DNA from: Lycium barbarum
Lineage: Eukaryota; Streptophyta; Magnoliopsida; Solanales; Solanaceae
NCBI RefSeq assembly: GCF_019175385.1
Contig: NC_083343.1
Span: 49,746,457-49,810,456 of the forward strand
Direction: 5' to 3'
DNA: 64,000 nucleotides
Made by a program: the position numbers and the translations under genes. The notes beneath the pieces were generated by a model that had not been told where the DNA came from, made no database searches, and saw nothing but the letters and a program-made list of their open reading frames with translations. Positions 23,932 through 35,527 of the stretch are shown piece after piece. Numbering within the stretch: position 1 is the stretch's first letter; each line of letters begins with the position of its first letter.

Positions 23932-23976
23932 GTACTCAGTACAATATTCATACTGACGTCCGTTTCTTTGGACGTT
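23932..23976 (+). other. Conserved tandem hairpins near LTR end
   Basis: Hairpin I: CTCAGTAC with downstream ATACTGA. Hairpin II: GACGTCC (23955-23961), 8-nt loop, GGACGTT (23970-23976). Followed by the conserved GTTCATTCCCACAG-type sequence. See finding on covariation. Confidence 0.6.
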
Positions 23977-24839
23977 GTGTTCATTCCCACAGATAGACAG
24001 GGAGGAGATCTTGCAACAGATTCTTAGAGGTTGTTAGCTGACTGAAATAACCCCATTGTCCTGGAGGTGCCTATGATGATTCTTTTGTGTACAATTGTAA
24101 ATGTCATCTCATAAAGGCTCGTAGATACTCAATGTGGGTCATGTGGTCTCATGGCGTGGTCATTGTGTGAATATATACATATATATTATTTTGCTATCCT
24201 AAGGGCTCATGTGTACAAAGACATTATGTTCCTAAAGGAAAACGGGTTTTCTTATAAATCGAGCATGACTCCGATAAATGATTGTTAAATAAGCCTAAGG
24301 AGTACTAGTACGAGGGGTGCTCGGAGGTTAGCCCCGGGTACCCGTCGCGGCCCCTAGCCGGGTCGTGACATATATCGTCGCATATTCATTCATAAACTTA
24401 CATTATAGATCATTTCATAGACATCTAATGACTTAACATCATTATACATTTAGCGTTTAGGACATACATTAGGATTTGAAGGTGACTATGGCTATGTCGG
24501 GGTGACATAAGGTCGTGAACCCCCGATTATATTATGGAGTAATCATCAACATCATATCTCACCTTGAAGGAACTAATAATTTAAGGTGAGTGTACGCAAG
24601 GAGAAGCATCGATGAAAACATACTTAGAATTATTAGCTTCATGGACATCTTATTTTATACAAGGATTTCTCATACTTATGTTCATCATCATCATTATCAT
24701 GCTCGTATCGTATTTCGCTTCTTAATCACATATGTATGTAGCTTCGTATATTCATGGACTCATAGTCTCCATCGTATAGGAAGATCATGGAAAATTTGAA
24801 AGATTCATGCCTTAGAAAGAAAGGATTGGTCTTACATAC

Positions 24840-24892
24840 CTTTTTGTCTAGCTACTCTATCACTTGAACGCTCCTCTTCAATATTCACGTCT
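24840..24892 (-). other. Candidate LTR microexon (53 nt)
   Basis: Same block in element A 3' LTR: acceptor CTTGAAGGTAG, donor GTATGTAAGACC on the minus strand. Confidence 0.45.
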
Positions 24893-25616
24893 CTACCTTC
24901 AAGAGAATTCGCATTAACATTAGCTAAGCGATTATAAGAACGTGCTTACTAAGGCTAGATAAAATTGGGCAGCATTTCCTTTGTCTATATGACTTCCTCC
25001 ATATTCCATATCAACTCCCAAACATCCGTAACATCATTCATAATATCATAAATAACAATCATCATTTATCTACATTATCCTCATTTCACAATTTCACTTC
25101 AATTTCCCCATAATCATGGTCATAATTCACTATTACGTTCTTGCACGTATAATGCTCATTCCATGTTCTAAATGTCATTCATAATCTACTTACAATCACA
25201 ACGTATCCATATTCATGGTTCATTTCAAACTACTACTCCACAATAGCACTATTCCCACAATTATTACCCACTTTCTATATACTTCTACAATCCGAGTGTT
25301 TCAACTTCTCAATATCTGAAACATCATAAAATTTACCTTAGATGTTGTAGGAATAAGCTTTGAGTGGTATTACTCTTCTTGCACCAAAACCCTAGTTCAC
25401 TTCTCTTGAAATTTCTTGGCTTAGATGACTTTAATGTGCTTCACACTCTCGATTTTGGTTGGTTTGATGAAGTTGATCATCAATTTCCTTTGGTTTCTTG
25501 TGGATGAAGAGTGGAGAATATTCTAGAGAGTTCTTTACTTGTGGAGAATGAAAAATGAAAATGAAATAAATGAACTTGGGTCTCTTATTTAAAACCTGAA
25601 ATCTGTCCCGACGTCA

Positions 25617-25860
25617 TTATACAGACAATTATACGGTCCGTATAAATTTATACGGTCCGTATAATTGACTGTAAAACTGCTCCAGTGACCATCCCACTCT
25701 GTGTCAATTTGACGGCACATTGTACGGGCCGTATAATTTTATACGGTCCGTATAAGTGACCGTGAAATTAACCCTTCAGCAACTTCATTCTGTGACACTT
25801 CTACGGTCCATTATACGGGCCGTATAACATTATACGGTTCGTATAATCGACCGTATAACC
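25617..25860. promoter_or_regulatory. ACGGTCCGT dyad cluster (element A 3' LTR)
   Basis: Several ttatacggtccgtataa dyads (perfect at 25629-25645) and diverged copies over 240 bp, upstream in the minus sense of the TATA-like sequence at about 25585. Confidence 0.7.
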
Positions 25861-26199
25861 CACCTTTTCACTGATCTTTCTCTTGTCACTTCATTTGATC
25901 TCCGATCCTTATGGAACCTTCTTGACACTTGTTTAGCACTTCATTAACAATCTAAGGGTCGTTATAACTCTTCTCCAAAACGTTTTTAAACTCTCATTAA
26001 TTCGATACTCGAAATTCTTGCCCGACACACAACATACAACCTGCTTTCCTTAACAACTTTCTTCCCCTACCTTAAATGTCTTTGAAATCTCGATTAGGGT
26101 CATCAAATGTTATTTCTTACTTATCCAAACATCTTATACGTCATACCCTTCGTTGGCCTATTCATTGTACACTGAGGGAAAATTTTCCGAGGTGTAACA

Positions 26200-26215
26200 T
26201 TCTTCCCCCCTTTTT
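26200..26215 (-). other. Element A polypurine tract
   Basis: Minus strand AAAAAGGGGGGAAGAA immediately before the LTR start TGTTACACC; primer site for plus-strand synthesis. Confidence 0.85.
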
Positions 26216-26404
26216 GGAACATTCGTCCTCGAATGTTAAACACTAGGGAATTCTACGAAAGTTTTGCCAGAGTTTCTCCTGTAATATGGCACAACCATCC
26301 TGTCACAACAACCCATAATATCATTGCCTCACAGGGCCATAGCATAATAGCAATATAAATTGGCCACACACGACCCATATGCATAAAAAGGAACTGTACA
26401 TACC

Positions 26405-28132
26405 TCATAATCTCGATGTCTCATCATGGATCTCTTCCGGGGACTGAAATAAGTGCGGATATGTGGACTTCATCTTTTCTTCCGCCTCCCAAGTCATCTC
26501 TTCCCAGTTGTTATTTCGCCATAAGACCTTGACTGAAGCTACTTCCTTATTTCGAAGTTTTCGTACTTACCTGTCTAAAATGGCAATGGGCATTTCTTCA
26601 TATGCTAGCTTTTCTGTCACCTAAACATCATCAATCGGAACAATCCTCGTAGGATCTCCAACACATTTACGGAGCATCAAGACATGAAAGACTGGATGGA
26701 CTGACTCAAGCTCTGAAGGCAAGTCTAACTCGTAGGCTACATAACCCACCTTGCGGATAATTTTATATGGTCCAATATATCGAGGACTTAACTTTCCTTT
26801 CTTGCCAAATCTCATCACCCCTTTCATTGGTGACACCTTAAACAATACCCAGTCCTTACTTTGGAATTCCAAGTTTCGCCGGCAATTGTCTGCATAAGAC
26901 TTCCGGCGACTTTGGGCTGTCAACAGTCGATCTCGGATCACCTTGACTTTTTCTACCGCTTGCTGAATCACTTCAGGGCCTATTAACCGTACTTCTCCTG
27001 TTTCAAACCATCCAATTGGGGATCTACACTTCCTTCCATATAAAGCCTCATACGGAGCCATTTGAATACTGGAATGACAACTATTGTTGTACGCAAATTC
27101 TATTAGAGGAAAATGATCATCCCAACTACCACCAAAGTCTAAAATACACGCTCTTAGCATATCCTCCAAGGTATGTATAGTACGTTCGGCTTGTCCATCA
27201 GTCTGCGGATGAAATGCCATGCTAAGTTTCACTTGGGTACCTAGACCTTCTTGAAAGGATTTCCAGAACTTGGCTATAAACTGTGCTCCTTTATCTATAA
27301 TAATAGATATTGGAATACCATGGAGTCGCACAATTTCTTTAAGATACAACCTTGCATAATCTTCTGCTGAATATGTGGTTTTGACTGGGAGAAAATGAGC
27401 TGCTTTCGTGAGTCTGTCCAAGATCACCCATATGGAATCATACTTGCCTCGGTAACGAGGTAACCCCTTAATAAAATTCATATTGATCACTTCCCATTTC
27501 CAAGTAGGGATTTCCATTGCTTGCAATAATCCTCCTGGCTTTTGATATTCGATTTTCACTTGCTGGCAATTTGGACATTGGGCTACAAATTCTGCTATGT
27601 CTCTTTTCATGCCATCCAACCAATACATCATCTTGAGATCATGATACATCTTTGTCGTTCCTGTATGGATAGAATACCGAGAATAGTGGGCTTCTTCTAG
27701 GATTCTACGATGCAATTCTGCAACATTCGGCACACATAGCCTGCCTCGGTATCTAAGAATTTCATCCATTGAAATTTCAAATGAAGACTTCTCCTTTCCA
27801 TGAACTGTGTCTCTATGATGGCTCAACTGAGGATCTTCATACTGACGCTCTTTTACTTCCATATTCAGGGACGAATCTGTGGGATCATTAATACTAATCC
27901 CTGCACTACCCGAATCAATCACACGTACTCCAAGATTAGCTAGTTGGTGGAGCTCATGAACTAATTCTTTCCTTTTCGGAGGAACTTCACATAAACTTCC
28001 CATTGATCGGCGGCTAAGCGCATCAGCTACTACATTCACTTTTACGGGGTGGTACAAAATACTCACATCATAATCTTTCAACAATTCTAACCACCGCCTC
28101 TGAAGCAGATTTAACTCCTTCTGCTTGAAAAT
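26405..28132 (-). pseudogene. Element A pol: RNase H tail, integrase, chromodomain
   Basis: Same frame as the upstream pol after one stop. RNase H end with [11 protein letters not shown]; integrase zinc finger (H..H near HYSRYSIH, CPNC); core domain with the first catalytic Asp replaced by Asn (NMNFIKG, GAT>AAT), second Asp in IIDKGA, Glu in GQAERTI. The C-terminal part has LSPRYIGPYKI and HPVFHVLML. The chromodomain-like tail (AYEEMPIAILDR, then EEMTWEAEE) continues to the TGA at 26405 across two stops (about 26618 TAG, about 26563 TAA), both explicable as C>T of Gln codons. Would have inserted element DNA, with the tail tethering it to chromatin; now inactive. Confidence 0.92.
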
Positions 28133-29911
28133 TTATTGAAGGCTCTTGTGATCTGTATAGATATCAACGTGCACACCATACAAGTAATGTCTCCACATCC
28201 TTAATGCATGAATGACTGCAGCCAATTCGAGGTCATGAGTTGGATAATTCTTTCCATGTTTCCGCAGCTGTCTCGAAGCATTAGCAATAACTCTACCGTG
28301 CTGAATTAACACGCATCCTAACCCATCGCTAGAAGCATCACAGTACACAATATAGCCATCTGGCCCTTCTGGAAGTGTTAAGACTGGAGCTGAGGTTAAT
28401 CTATCCTTCAACTCCTGGAAACTGCGCTCACAAGCATCATTCCATTGGAATTTAGCTGACTTCTGGGTTAGCTTCGTCAATGGGGCTGAAATAGATGAGA
28501 AGCCCTCTACGAATCTTCTATAGTAACCTGCCAATCCCAGAAAACTGCGAACTTCTATAGGCGTCGTAGGCCTTGGCCAAGTCTTCACAGCTTCAATTTT
28601 CTGAGTGTCGACTCGAATGCCATCATTTGAAATAACATGGCCTAGAAATGTTACCGAATTCAGCCAAAACTTGCACTTTGAAAATTTTGCATATAATTCT
28701 CGGGCTCGAAGAACCCCAAGAACGATACGTAAATGATCTGCATGTTCTGATTCTGTGCCAGAGTACACCAGACTATCATCGATGAATACTATCACGAATA
28801 GGTCCAAGAGTGGCCTGAACACCTTATTCATCAAATTCATGAACACTGCCGGAGCATTGGTCAATCCAAACGACATCACCCGGAATTCATAGTGGTCATA
28901 TCTCGTTCTGAATGCTGTTTTAGGAATATCTTCTTCTCTAACTCTTACTTGATGATAACCTGACCTCAAGTCTATTTTAGAAATCCACTTGGCACCCTGC
29001 AGCTGATCAAACAAATCATCAATCCTCGGGAGAGGATATTTATTCTTTATTGTTACCTTGTTCAATTGACTATAATCGATGCACATTCGTAGAGAACCGT
29101 CTTTCTTCCTCACGAACAAGACTGGTGCTCCCCACGGTGATGAACTGGGTCTAATAAATCCCTTTTCAAGCAAATCTTTCAACTGTGCCTTTAACTCTTT
29201 CGATTCTGCCGGAGCCATTCGATAAGGAGGAATGGAAATAGGCTTGGCGTGCGGCAACACATCAATGGCGAAATCGATCTCTCTTTCTGGAGGAAGACCT
29301 GGAAGTTCATCTGGAAATTCATTCACTACCGGAATGGATTGGAAAGTTGGAGATGTTGCCTCAGTGTCATGAACTCGGACTAGATGATAAATATAGCCTT
29401 CAGCTATCATCTTCCTTGTTTTGAGGTAGGAAATAAACCTACCTTTTGGAGATGCTGTATTACCCTTCCATTCAAGCACGGGCTCTCTCGGAAATTGGAA
29501 TCGAACCATTTTCATTCGACAATCAACATTGGCATAGCATGAAGCCAACCAATCCATACCCATAATCACATCAAAATCTAGAATTTCCAGTTCAATTAAA
29601 TCAGCTTTGGTCTGGCGATTGCATATCACGAGTACACAATTTTTGTACACCTGTCTAGCTATCACGGGATCACCAACCAGAGTAGATACCTCAAAAAGTT
29701 TGATTGGCTCAGGTTTCACCCCAATACAATCAGCAATATATGGAGTAATATAAGAAAATGTAGAACCCGGATCTATCAATGCATACACATCATGGGAAAA
29801 TACATATAATGTACCTGTAACCACATCCGGGGAGGACTCAAGATCCTGTCGTCCGGCTAAAGCATACATACAGGGATGAGTGGCACCTGAAGTAGATGCT
29901 ACCCCTCTGCC
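28133..29911 (-). pseudogene. Element A pol: protease, reverse transcriptase, RNase H
   Basis: 578-aa open segment (28133-29869) plus 14 codons upstream. Aspartic protease motif [12 protein letters not shown] near residue 32; RT motifs [38 protein letters not shown], catalytic FIDDSLVYS (Asp pair kept); RNase [15 protein letters not shown] and [10 protein letters not shown]. It ends at a TAA (28133-28135) where a Tyr codon is expected and continues in frame beyond it. Upstream it is separated from gag by one TGA at 29912 (CGA>TGA). Apart from single stops this is a well-kept pol. Confidence 0.93.
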
Positions 29912-31184
29912 TCAACCTCGACTTGCTGACATTCGGGGAGTCTGCCCTACCGAGCGCACTGAAGATGAACCCTTTGCTGATCCTGTGGGCTGAACCCCAC
30001 TTCTACCACACCTCGAGGGACAATCTCGCATCAAATGCCCAGTCTGTCCATTAATATAGCAAGCATCCGTGCCCTGACGACATAGCCCCGAGTGCAATTT
30101 TCTGCACTGGCTACATCGTGGAACTGGTGGTCTCCTCTGACTATAATCACCCCCAAACTGAGAACCCGAAGCTCTCGAACTCTGACCCTGTCCTGAAGAA
30201 AAGGAGCGATCAAATCTCCTATCTGCAAATCGTGGAGGCGCACTAGTCACCGACTGACCTGAATGTCAGGAATAAGTCTGCCTCGATCCCCCTCTATACT
30301 CACTATCTACCCCCATAGATCTGGCTCTCTTGCTCTACCATCTATCAATGTCGCGATCACCCCTTTGCGGGTATCGTTATCCTTCTAAATTCTGAGCATG
30401 GTCTTGTATTCGGGAAATATCCCTTCTTGTAAAGAATCCGTCAAACAATCCTTGAACAAATGTGGCCCCAAGCCACTCACAAATCTATGTACCCAATCTC
30501 CCATATCGACCACCATAGTCGGGGCATATCTAGCCAAAGAATTAAATTGTAGGCTATACTCCCGGGCACTCATATTTCCTTGCTTAAGATTTAAGAACGT
30601 ATCCGCTCTGGCTCGACGAACCTCTGGTGGAATATAATGGCGAATGAAAGCATCTACGAATTCTTGCCAAATGGGAGGAGGCGCATTATCTTTTCTCGAT
30701 GCTATCCAATTATTATACCACAATACCGCTACATCTCGGAGTCGATAAGATGTCAACTCCACAGATTCAGTCTCGGAGGCATGAATAATCTTCAATGTCC
30801 TCAACATCTCATCAATGAAACCTTGTGGGTCTTCACCCGGCTTTGACCCGAAAAACTCCGAAGGGTTTAAACTCATAAATCACGGGCTCTGGTACTAGCC
30901 GACCGATCACTTGGGCCCGCATTCTGTCGCTGTGCCTGGGCGGCAACCAACTGTGTCAATAAATGAATGGCCTCGGTCACTTGTTAACCCCAAGCACCCG
31001 GTGGAGGAATTGGAGCTGAAGCTCCCTCTTGTTCTTCTACATTGGGCGGGGTAGAGGAAGTATCAGATGGAACCTCATTTTGTGACTCGCCCTCTTCCAC
31101 ATTCATTGGTGGCTCTCTTTCTACCCGCCTCTTTGTCGTAGTCTTGCCCTTCTGGGCGGCAGTAGCCTTTCCTTTTGGCGGCAT
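29912..31184 (-). pseudogene. Element A gag
   Basis: Structural capsid/nucleocapsid protein. Start chosen at MPPKGKATAAQKG (ATG 31184-31182), directly after TTTCAG. Order: basic N-terminus and acidic linker (to 30984, TAA); LTQLVAAQAQRQN segment; frameshift near 30880; retrotransposon gag domain 30876-30385 (FFGSKPGEDPQGFIDEML, YRLRDVAVLWY, QFNSLARYAP); frameshift near 30400; C-terminal zinc-binding region 30250-29912 with CSQCRKLHSGLC and a knuckle CYINGQTGHLMRDC whose second Cys is Asn. Several breaks, non-functional. Confidence 0.9.
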
Positions 31185-31190
31185 TTCTGA
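31185..31190 (-). other. Acceptor-like site directly before gag ATG (element A)
   Basis: Minus strand ..gtgatTTCAG then AAATG. The AG (31188-31187) is two bases before the gag ATG. Branch-like CCCTAATAATG lies upstream. Element B has the same arrangement. Confidence 0.45.
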
Positions 31191-31375
31191 AATCACAACA
31201 CATTATTAGGGAGGGTAAAATCTTATACACAGCTCTATCGCACGATATCATAAGAAGAAAGATGGTCATTTTTCCTAAATGCCCTGCAGCCTCCTGTTTA
31301 TTAGTGTGGCGCGCAACACACCATAAACAAGACTCTACTAGTCACGGCTTGTAGACACTTCCTAGGACTGAACTT

Positions 31376-31386
31376 CTCTGATACCA
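31376..31386 (-). other. Element A primer-binding site
   Basis: Minus strand TGGTATCAGAG, complementary to the 3' end of initiator tRNA-Met, four bases inside the 5' LTR end. Confidence 0.85.
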
Positions 31387-32684
31387 CTTTTGTCACAACC
31401 CGACTAGGGCCCGCGACGGATACCCGAGGCTAACCACCGAGCACCACTCATTTCCTTACTCGTCATAATTATTATACACTTCTTTACCATTCATATACTC
31501 ATAATCATAAGATAACCGTTTTTCATTTGGAAACATAATTGATTTCATATACATAAGCCCTTCGGCTATCAAAATAACAATATATACATATATACAATCA
31601 TAGCATCGTGAAACCATACTACCCACACATGCATATCTACGAGCCTCTACTGGAATGCTAGACATAAGGATGAGACAGGGCCCCGTCGTGCCCAAAATAT
31701 GCATATATACACAAAAGAATAATCAAGCACCTCCGAAACAATGGAGTGCTCTCAACGGCTAACAGCTCCTACGGGGCTGGATCGAGCTCACCTCCCTGTC
31801 TACCTGTGGGCATGAACAAAGCGTCCAAAGAAAACGGACGTCAGTACGAACATTGTACTGAGTATGTAAGACATGAATGAAATAAACATAGTAGAAGAAT
31901 CATAACCCATAGGAGAAGGATATACCCTACATGAGATCTATAGATGACTACATTTCATACATATCGTATATTTACATAATCATGGCACGTGTATCATCAT
32001 AGCACATACATCATCACATCATCATCGTCATCGTTAACCCGCGTCCGGGTAACCATCATATGCCGCCCACTAGTGGTGTCATGTCTGGCCCTCTAGGCGC
32101 GGCGTAATCATAGCAGCCCGCATTAGCGGTGACATGCCTGGCCATCTAGGCAAGGTGGAATCATAAGCAGCCCACCTTAGCGGTGACATGCCTGGCCGTC
32201 TAGGCACGGTGTAATCATATCGTCGCATAATCATTCATAAACTTACATTATAGATCATTTCATAGACATCTCATGACTTAACATCATTATACATTTAGCG
32301 TTTAAGACATACATTAGGATTTACAGGTGACTATGGCTATGTCGGGGTGACATAAGGTCGTGAACCCTCGATTATATTATGGAGTAATCATCAACATCAT
32401 ATCTCACCTTGAAGGAACTAACAATTTAAGGTGAGTGTACGCAAGGAGAAGCATCGATGAAAACATACTTAGAATTATTATCTTCATGGACATCTTATTT
32501 TATACAAGGATTTCTCATACTTATGTTCATCGTCATCATTGTCATGCTCGTATCGTATTTCCCTTCTTAATCACGTACGTATGTAGCTTCGTATATTCAT
32601 GGACTCATAGTCTCCATCGTATTGGAAGATAATGGAAAATTTGAAAGATTCATGACTTAGAAAGAAATGATTGGTCTTACATAC

Positions 32685-32737
32685 CTTTTTGTCTAGCTAC
32701 TCTATCGCTTGAACGCTCCTCTTCAATATTCACGTCT
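32685..32737 (-). other. Candidate LTR microexon (53 nt)
   Basis: Counterpart of 24840-24892 in the 5' LTR of element A; both borders kept. Confidence 0.45.
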
Positions 32738-32847
32738 CTACCTTCAAGAGAATTCACATTAACATTAACTAAGCGATTATAAGAACGTGCTTACTAAGGC
32801 TATAGAAAATTGGATCTCTTATTTAAAACTTGAAATCTGTCCCGATG

Positions 32848-33092
32848 TCATTATACGGACAATTATATGGTCCGTATAAATTTATATGGTCCGTATTATT
32901 GACCGTAAAACTGCTCCAGTGACCATCCCACTCTGTGTCAATTTGACGACACATTGTACGGGCCATAGAATTTTATACGGTCCGTATAAGTGACCGTGAA
33001 ATTAACCCTTCAGCAACTTCATTCTGTGACACTTCTACGGTCCATTATACGGGTCGTATAACATTATACGGTCCGTATAATCGACCGTATAA
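32848..33092. promoter_or_regulatory. ACGGTCCGT dyad cluster (element A 5' LTR)
   Basis: Same array as 25617-25860. One perfect ttatacggtccgtataa at 32973-32989; others show C>T or G>A changes such as ttatatggtccgtataa. Confidence 0.7.
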
Positions 33093-33693
33093 CCCACCTT
33101 TTCACTGATCTTTCTCTTGTCACTTCATTTGATCTCCGATCCTTATGGAACCTTCTTGACACTTGTTTAGCACTTCATTAACAATCTAAGGGTCGTTATA
33201 ACTCTTCTCCAAAACCTTTTTAAACTCTCATTAATTCGATACTCAAAATTCTTGCCCGACACACAACATACAACCTGCTTTCCTTAACAACTTTCTTCCC
33301 TTACCTTAAATGTCTTTGAAATCTCGATTAGGGTCATCAAATGCTATTTCTTACTTATCCAAACATCTTCTCCGTCATACCCTTCGTTGGCCTATTCACT
33401 GTACACTGAGGGGAAATTTTCCGAGGTGTAACAGATATGTCCATATATATATATATATTTGTAGGAGTGCATAAGTATCGTCAACATCATCATCATCATC
33501 CTCACTATCACTATATCTTTCCTTAGAGGATCAGCTATTATGGGATAGAACCAATAGTACCATGAGAACATCAAAAACTATGAGCTTTGGTGATTCTAGG
33601 AATCAAAATCATCATAGAAGACATTATGGAACTCACGTAAAGGTATACCCAATGGAATCATGCCCTAAGAAAAGAAGGGTTAGCCTTACATAC

Positions 33694-33742
33694 CTCTTTG
33701 TCTTCTTAACTACCTAACGTTCACCGTCAAGGCTTGAGAAAT
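33694..33742 (-). other. Candidate LTR microexon (49 nt)
   Basis: Element B 3' LTR: acceptor TTAAATGTAG, donor GTATGTAAGGCTAACCC on the minus strand. Confidence 0.45.
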
Positions 33743-35476
33743 CTACATTTAAAAGGATTCATAGCATGGTTAAGTCTTAGAGACATTCTTGAATTCAAAC
33801 TAGAACAACTCATGAGCTAACAAAAATTGGGCAGCATTTCCCCTATTTCATCGACTTCCACCATATCGCAAAACAATTCCCAAAAAACCATAATAATATC
33901 CACAATATTACAATCAAGTAGTCATATTCCATTAAGTCTCAAAATTCATTCTCATATTCAACTTATATCAACAACTTCACACCAACCCTTTGCACAATTT
34001 TATACAACACTTCTGTTACATCCGACATTTTTGCATGTCCAAAAAAATTGAGATAACTTGACTTGTAATGAATGAGGCCATATTTGGACCTTACTTGGTA
34101 TGAATGTGTCGGCTATGAACACATTGGTTTGGAATTACGAAAGGAGGCCAAGGGAAAAATTGGAATTTTGGAAACTAGTTTCGGGAATTACAAAATGTGA
34201 TCTATACGTCATTGGGCCAAAATAGTGGAATGAACAATTAAGGCCCAATTGTTAAGGGTGGCCGGCCATAGCCCATTAAGTGGAGCCCAAGCCCAAGTTT
34301 TAATTAAAGGCATGTGGTAATTAAATAAATAAGGGATCATGTGTCATTCTCATTCAAGAAACTTCAAGAAAAAAAAAAGAGTTGAGAGCAAATAAAGGGC
34401 CAAGGTTTCGGCCAAGAAAAAAATTGGGAGAAAAATTGTGTTCACCAATCTTTGATCCAAAAATACAAATCTTCTTGTATCTCTACTAAGTGCAAGATTC
34501 TCTACAAAGTGACATAATTATTTTGGCAAGAAAGTAGTCTTGGTGGCAAGTGAAGAACTTGAAGAAAAGGTAAGAATCAATTCATTTTCTTATGTTATGA
34601 AGTTTGGTTTATGTTGTAGTAGGTAGAAATGAGTAGAATTTATGAAAATATGGAAGTTTGTAAAGTGGGTGTGTTTGTATGAAAGTGGTCGTGTGTATGT
34701 TGATGTATTGGTATAATGAGTTGAAATTTTGGTGTTGTATTCTAGTTGTGGTTATGATGGAATTTATATTGGAAATGGAAGTTGAATGAATTAGTGGAAG
34801 TTGGAAAATTTAGTGTGTGGCCGTGTGATGTAGGAGTTTGAAATGAAAATGGATTTGTTGTATTTAGTATGTTAATGGTGTGATTGTGAAATGAATGGAA
34901 GAATAATGACTTTAGTTGTTATGGAAGAATGGTTGTTAAGTTGTTGTAGGAAATTATGCAAATTTATTGTCACTTATGTAAAAATGGAAATGAAAGTATT
35001 AAGAGGCAAATTATGGTTGTCATTGATGAATTTGAAAGATAGAAATATATCATGAACGTGTTTGCTAAAAGATTGGAAGTTGTGGGTGAATTATGCCTTT
35101 GGTAGGAAACTTGTATATTGTGTATACTTTATGTATATTTGGTGAAAACGATATGATATGCCTTTGAATCATGTTGTAGTGATCTTGATGAGTGATGAAT
35201 ATGAAAATAATAAGTTGGTTTGGAAGTGTAAGGTCGGAATGAAAGATGTTACGTTATGACGGAAAGATGGCAAATTGTGCCATATTATGTGTTTTGAGAT
35301 ACTTGTTGTCATTATGGATATTGTTGTTGGGTTGTGTTGATTGTTTGGCTGTGTTTAACTTTTGAGGATGTTATATGTATAGGGGAAATGCTGCCGAAAT
35401 TTCGGTAGGCAAGTATGTATTAAGTTTGGAGTCTTAAAGTTTGAAATTAACAATTGGTAAACTTGACCATTTCTAG

Positions 35477-35527
35477 ATTTTGGACGAAATTGGAATTGAA
35501 GCCAAGCGAGCGTACGGCGCAATCGAG
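35477..35527 (+). other. Candidate LTR microexon (51 nt)
   Basis: Preceded by TTGACCATTTCTAG, followed by GTATGTAAAGCC. Confidence 0.45.

Larger units (their letters stand above)
21869..24370 (+). mobile_element. Solo LTR (plus sense) nested in element A 3' LTR
   Basis: 2502 bp, TGTGACACCTCGG to GGGTCGTGACA. TSD catat (21864-21868) against tatat (24371-24375), one C/T difference. The empty site is visible in the 5' LTR of A (aatcatatcgtcg near 32212). Modules: dyads 22026-22283; TATA-like agtataagg 22325-22333; donor CCAAGGTAAG (gt 22586); CTGCCC 22960-22965; TTAACTAAC branch-like; acceptor GTAG ending 23040; block 23041-23093; donor GTATGTGAGG; minisatellite 23580-23740; hairpins about 23932-23976. 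Confidence 0.95.
21037..26199 (-). mobile_element. Element A 3' LTR (interrupted)
   Basis: Plus-strand ends TGTCACGACCCG and ..GAGGTGTAACA; native length 2656 bp without the nested LTR 21869-24370. Modules: dyads 25617-25860, TATA-like near 25580-25593 (minus ttttaaataag), donor AAGGTAAAT (25336-25335), GGGCAG motif 24967-24972, 53-nt block 24840-24892, minisatellite 21690-21863, hairpin pair 21468-21510. Retains the segment deleted from the 5' LTR. Confidence 0.92.
21037..33433 (-). mobile_element. Element A: complete Tekay/Del-type chromovirus in element B 3' LTR
   Basis: 12,397 bp including one nested solo LTR (native about 9.9 kb). Perfect TSD gatat at 21032-21036 and 33434-33438. Order on the minus strand: 5' LTR 31391-33433, PBS 31376-31386, gag-pol 31184-26405, PPT 26200-26215, 3' LTR 21037-26199. 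gag and pol appear to be one continuous frame in design, now broken by stops and frameshifts. The 5' LTR has lost about 611 bp. Younger than B, older than the solo LTR at 21869. Confidence 0.95.
31391..33433 (-). mobile_element. Element A 5' LTR with 611-bp deletion
   Basis: 2043 bp; plus-strand ends TGTCACAACCCG and ..GAGGTGTAACA. Compared with the 3' LTR, the stretch corresponding to 24970-25580 is absent at about 32811-32815; both breakpoints carry ttggg in the 3' LTR. The loss removes the putative first exon and its donor but keeps the TATA-like sequence, dyads (32848-33092), 53-nt block (32685-32737), minisatellite (32040-32215) and hairpins (31823-31870). Confidence 0.92.
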
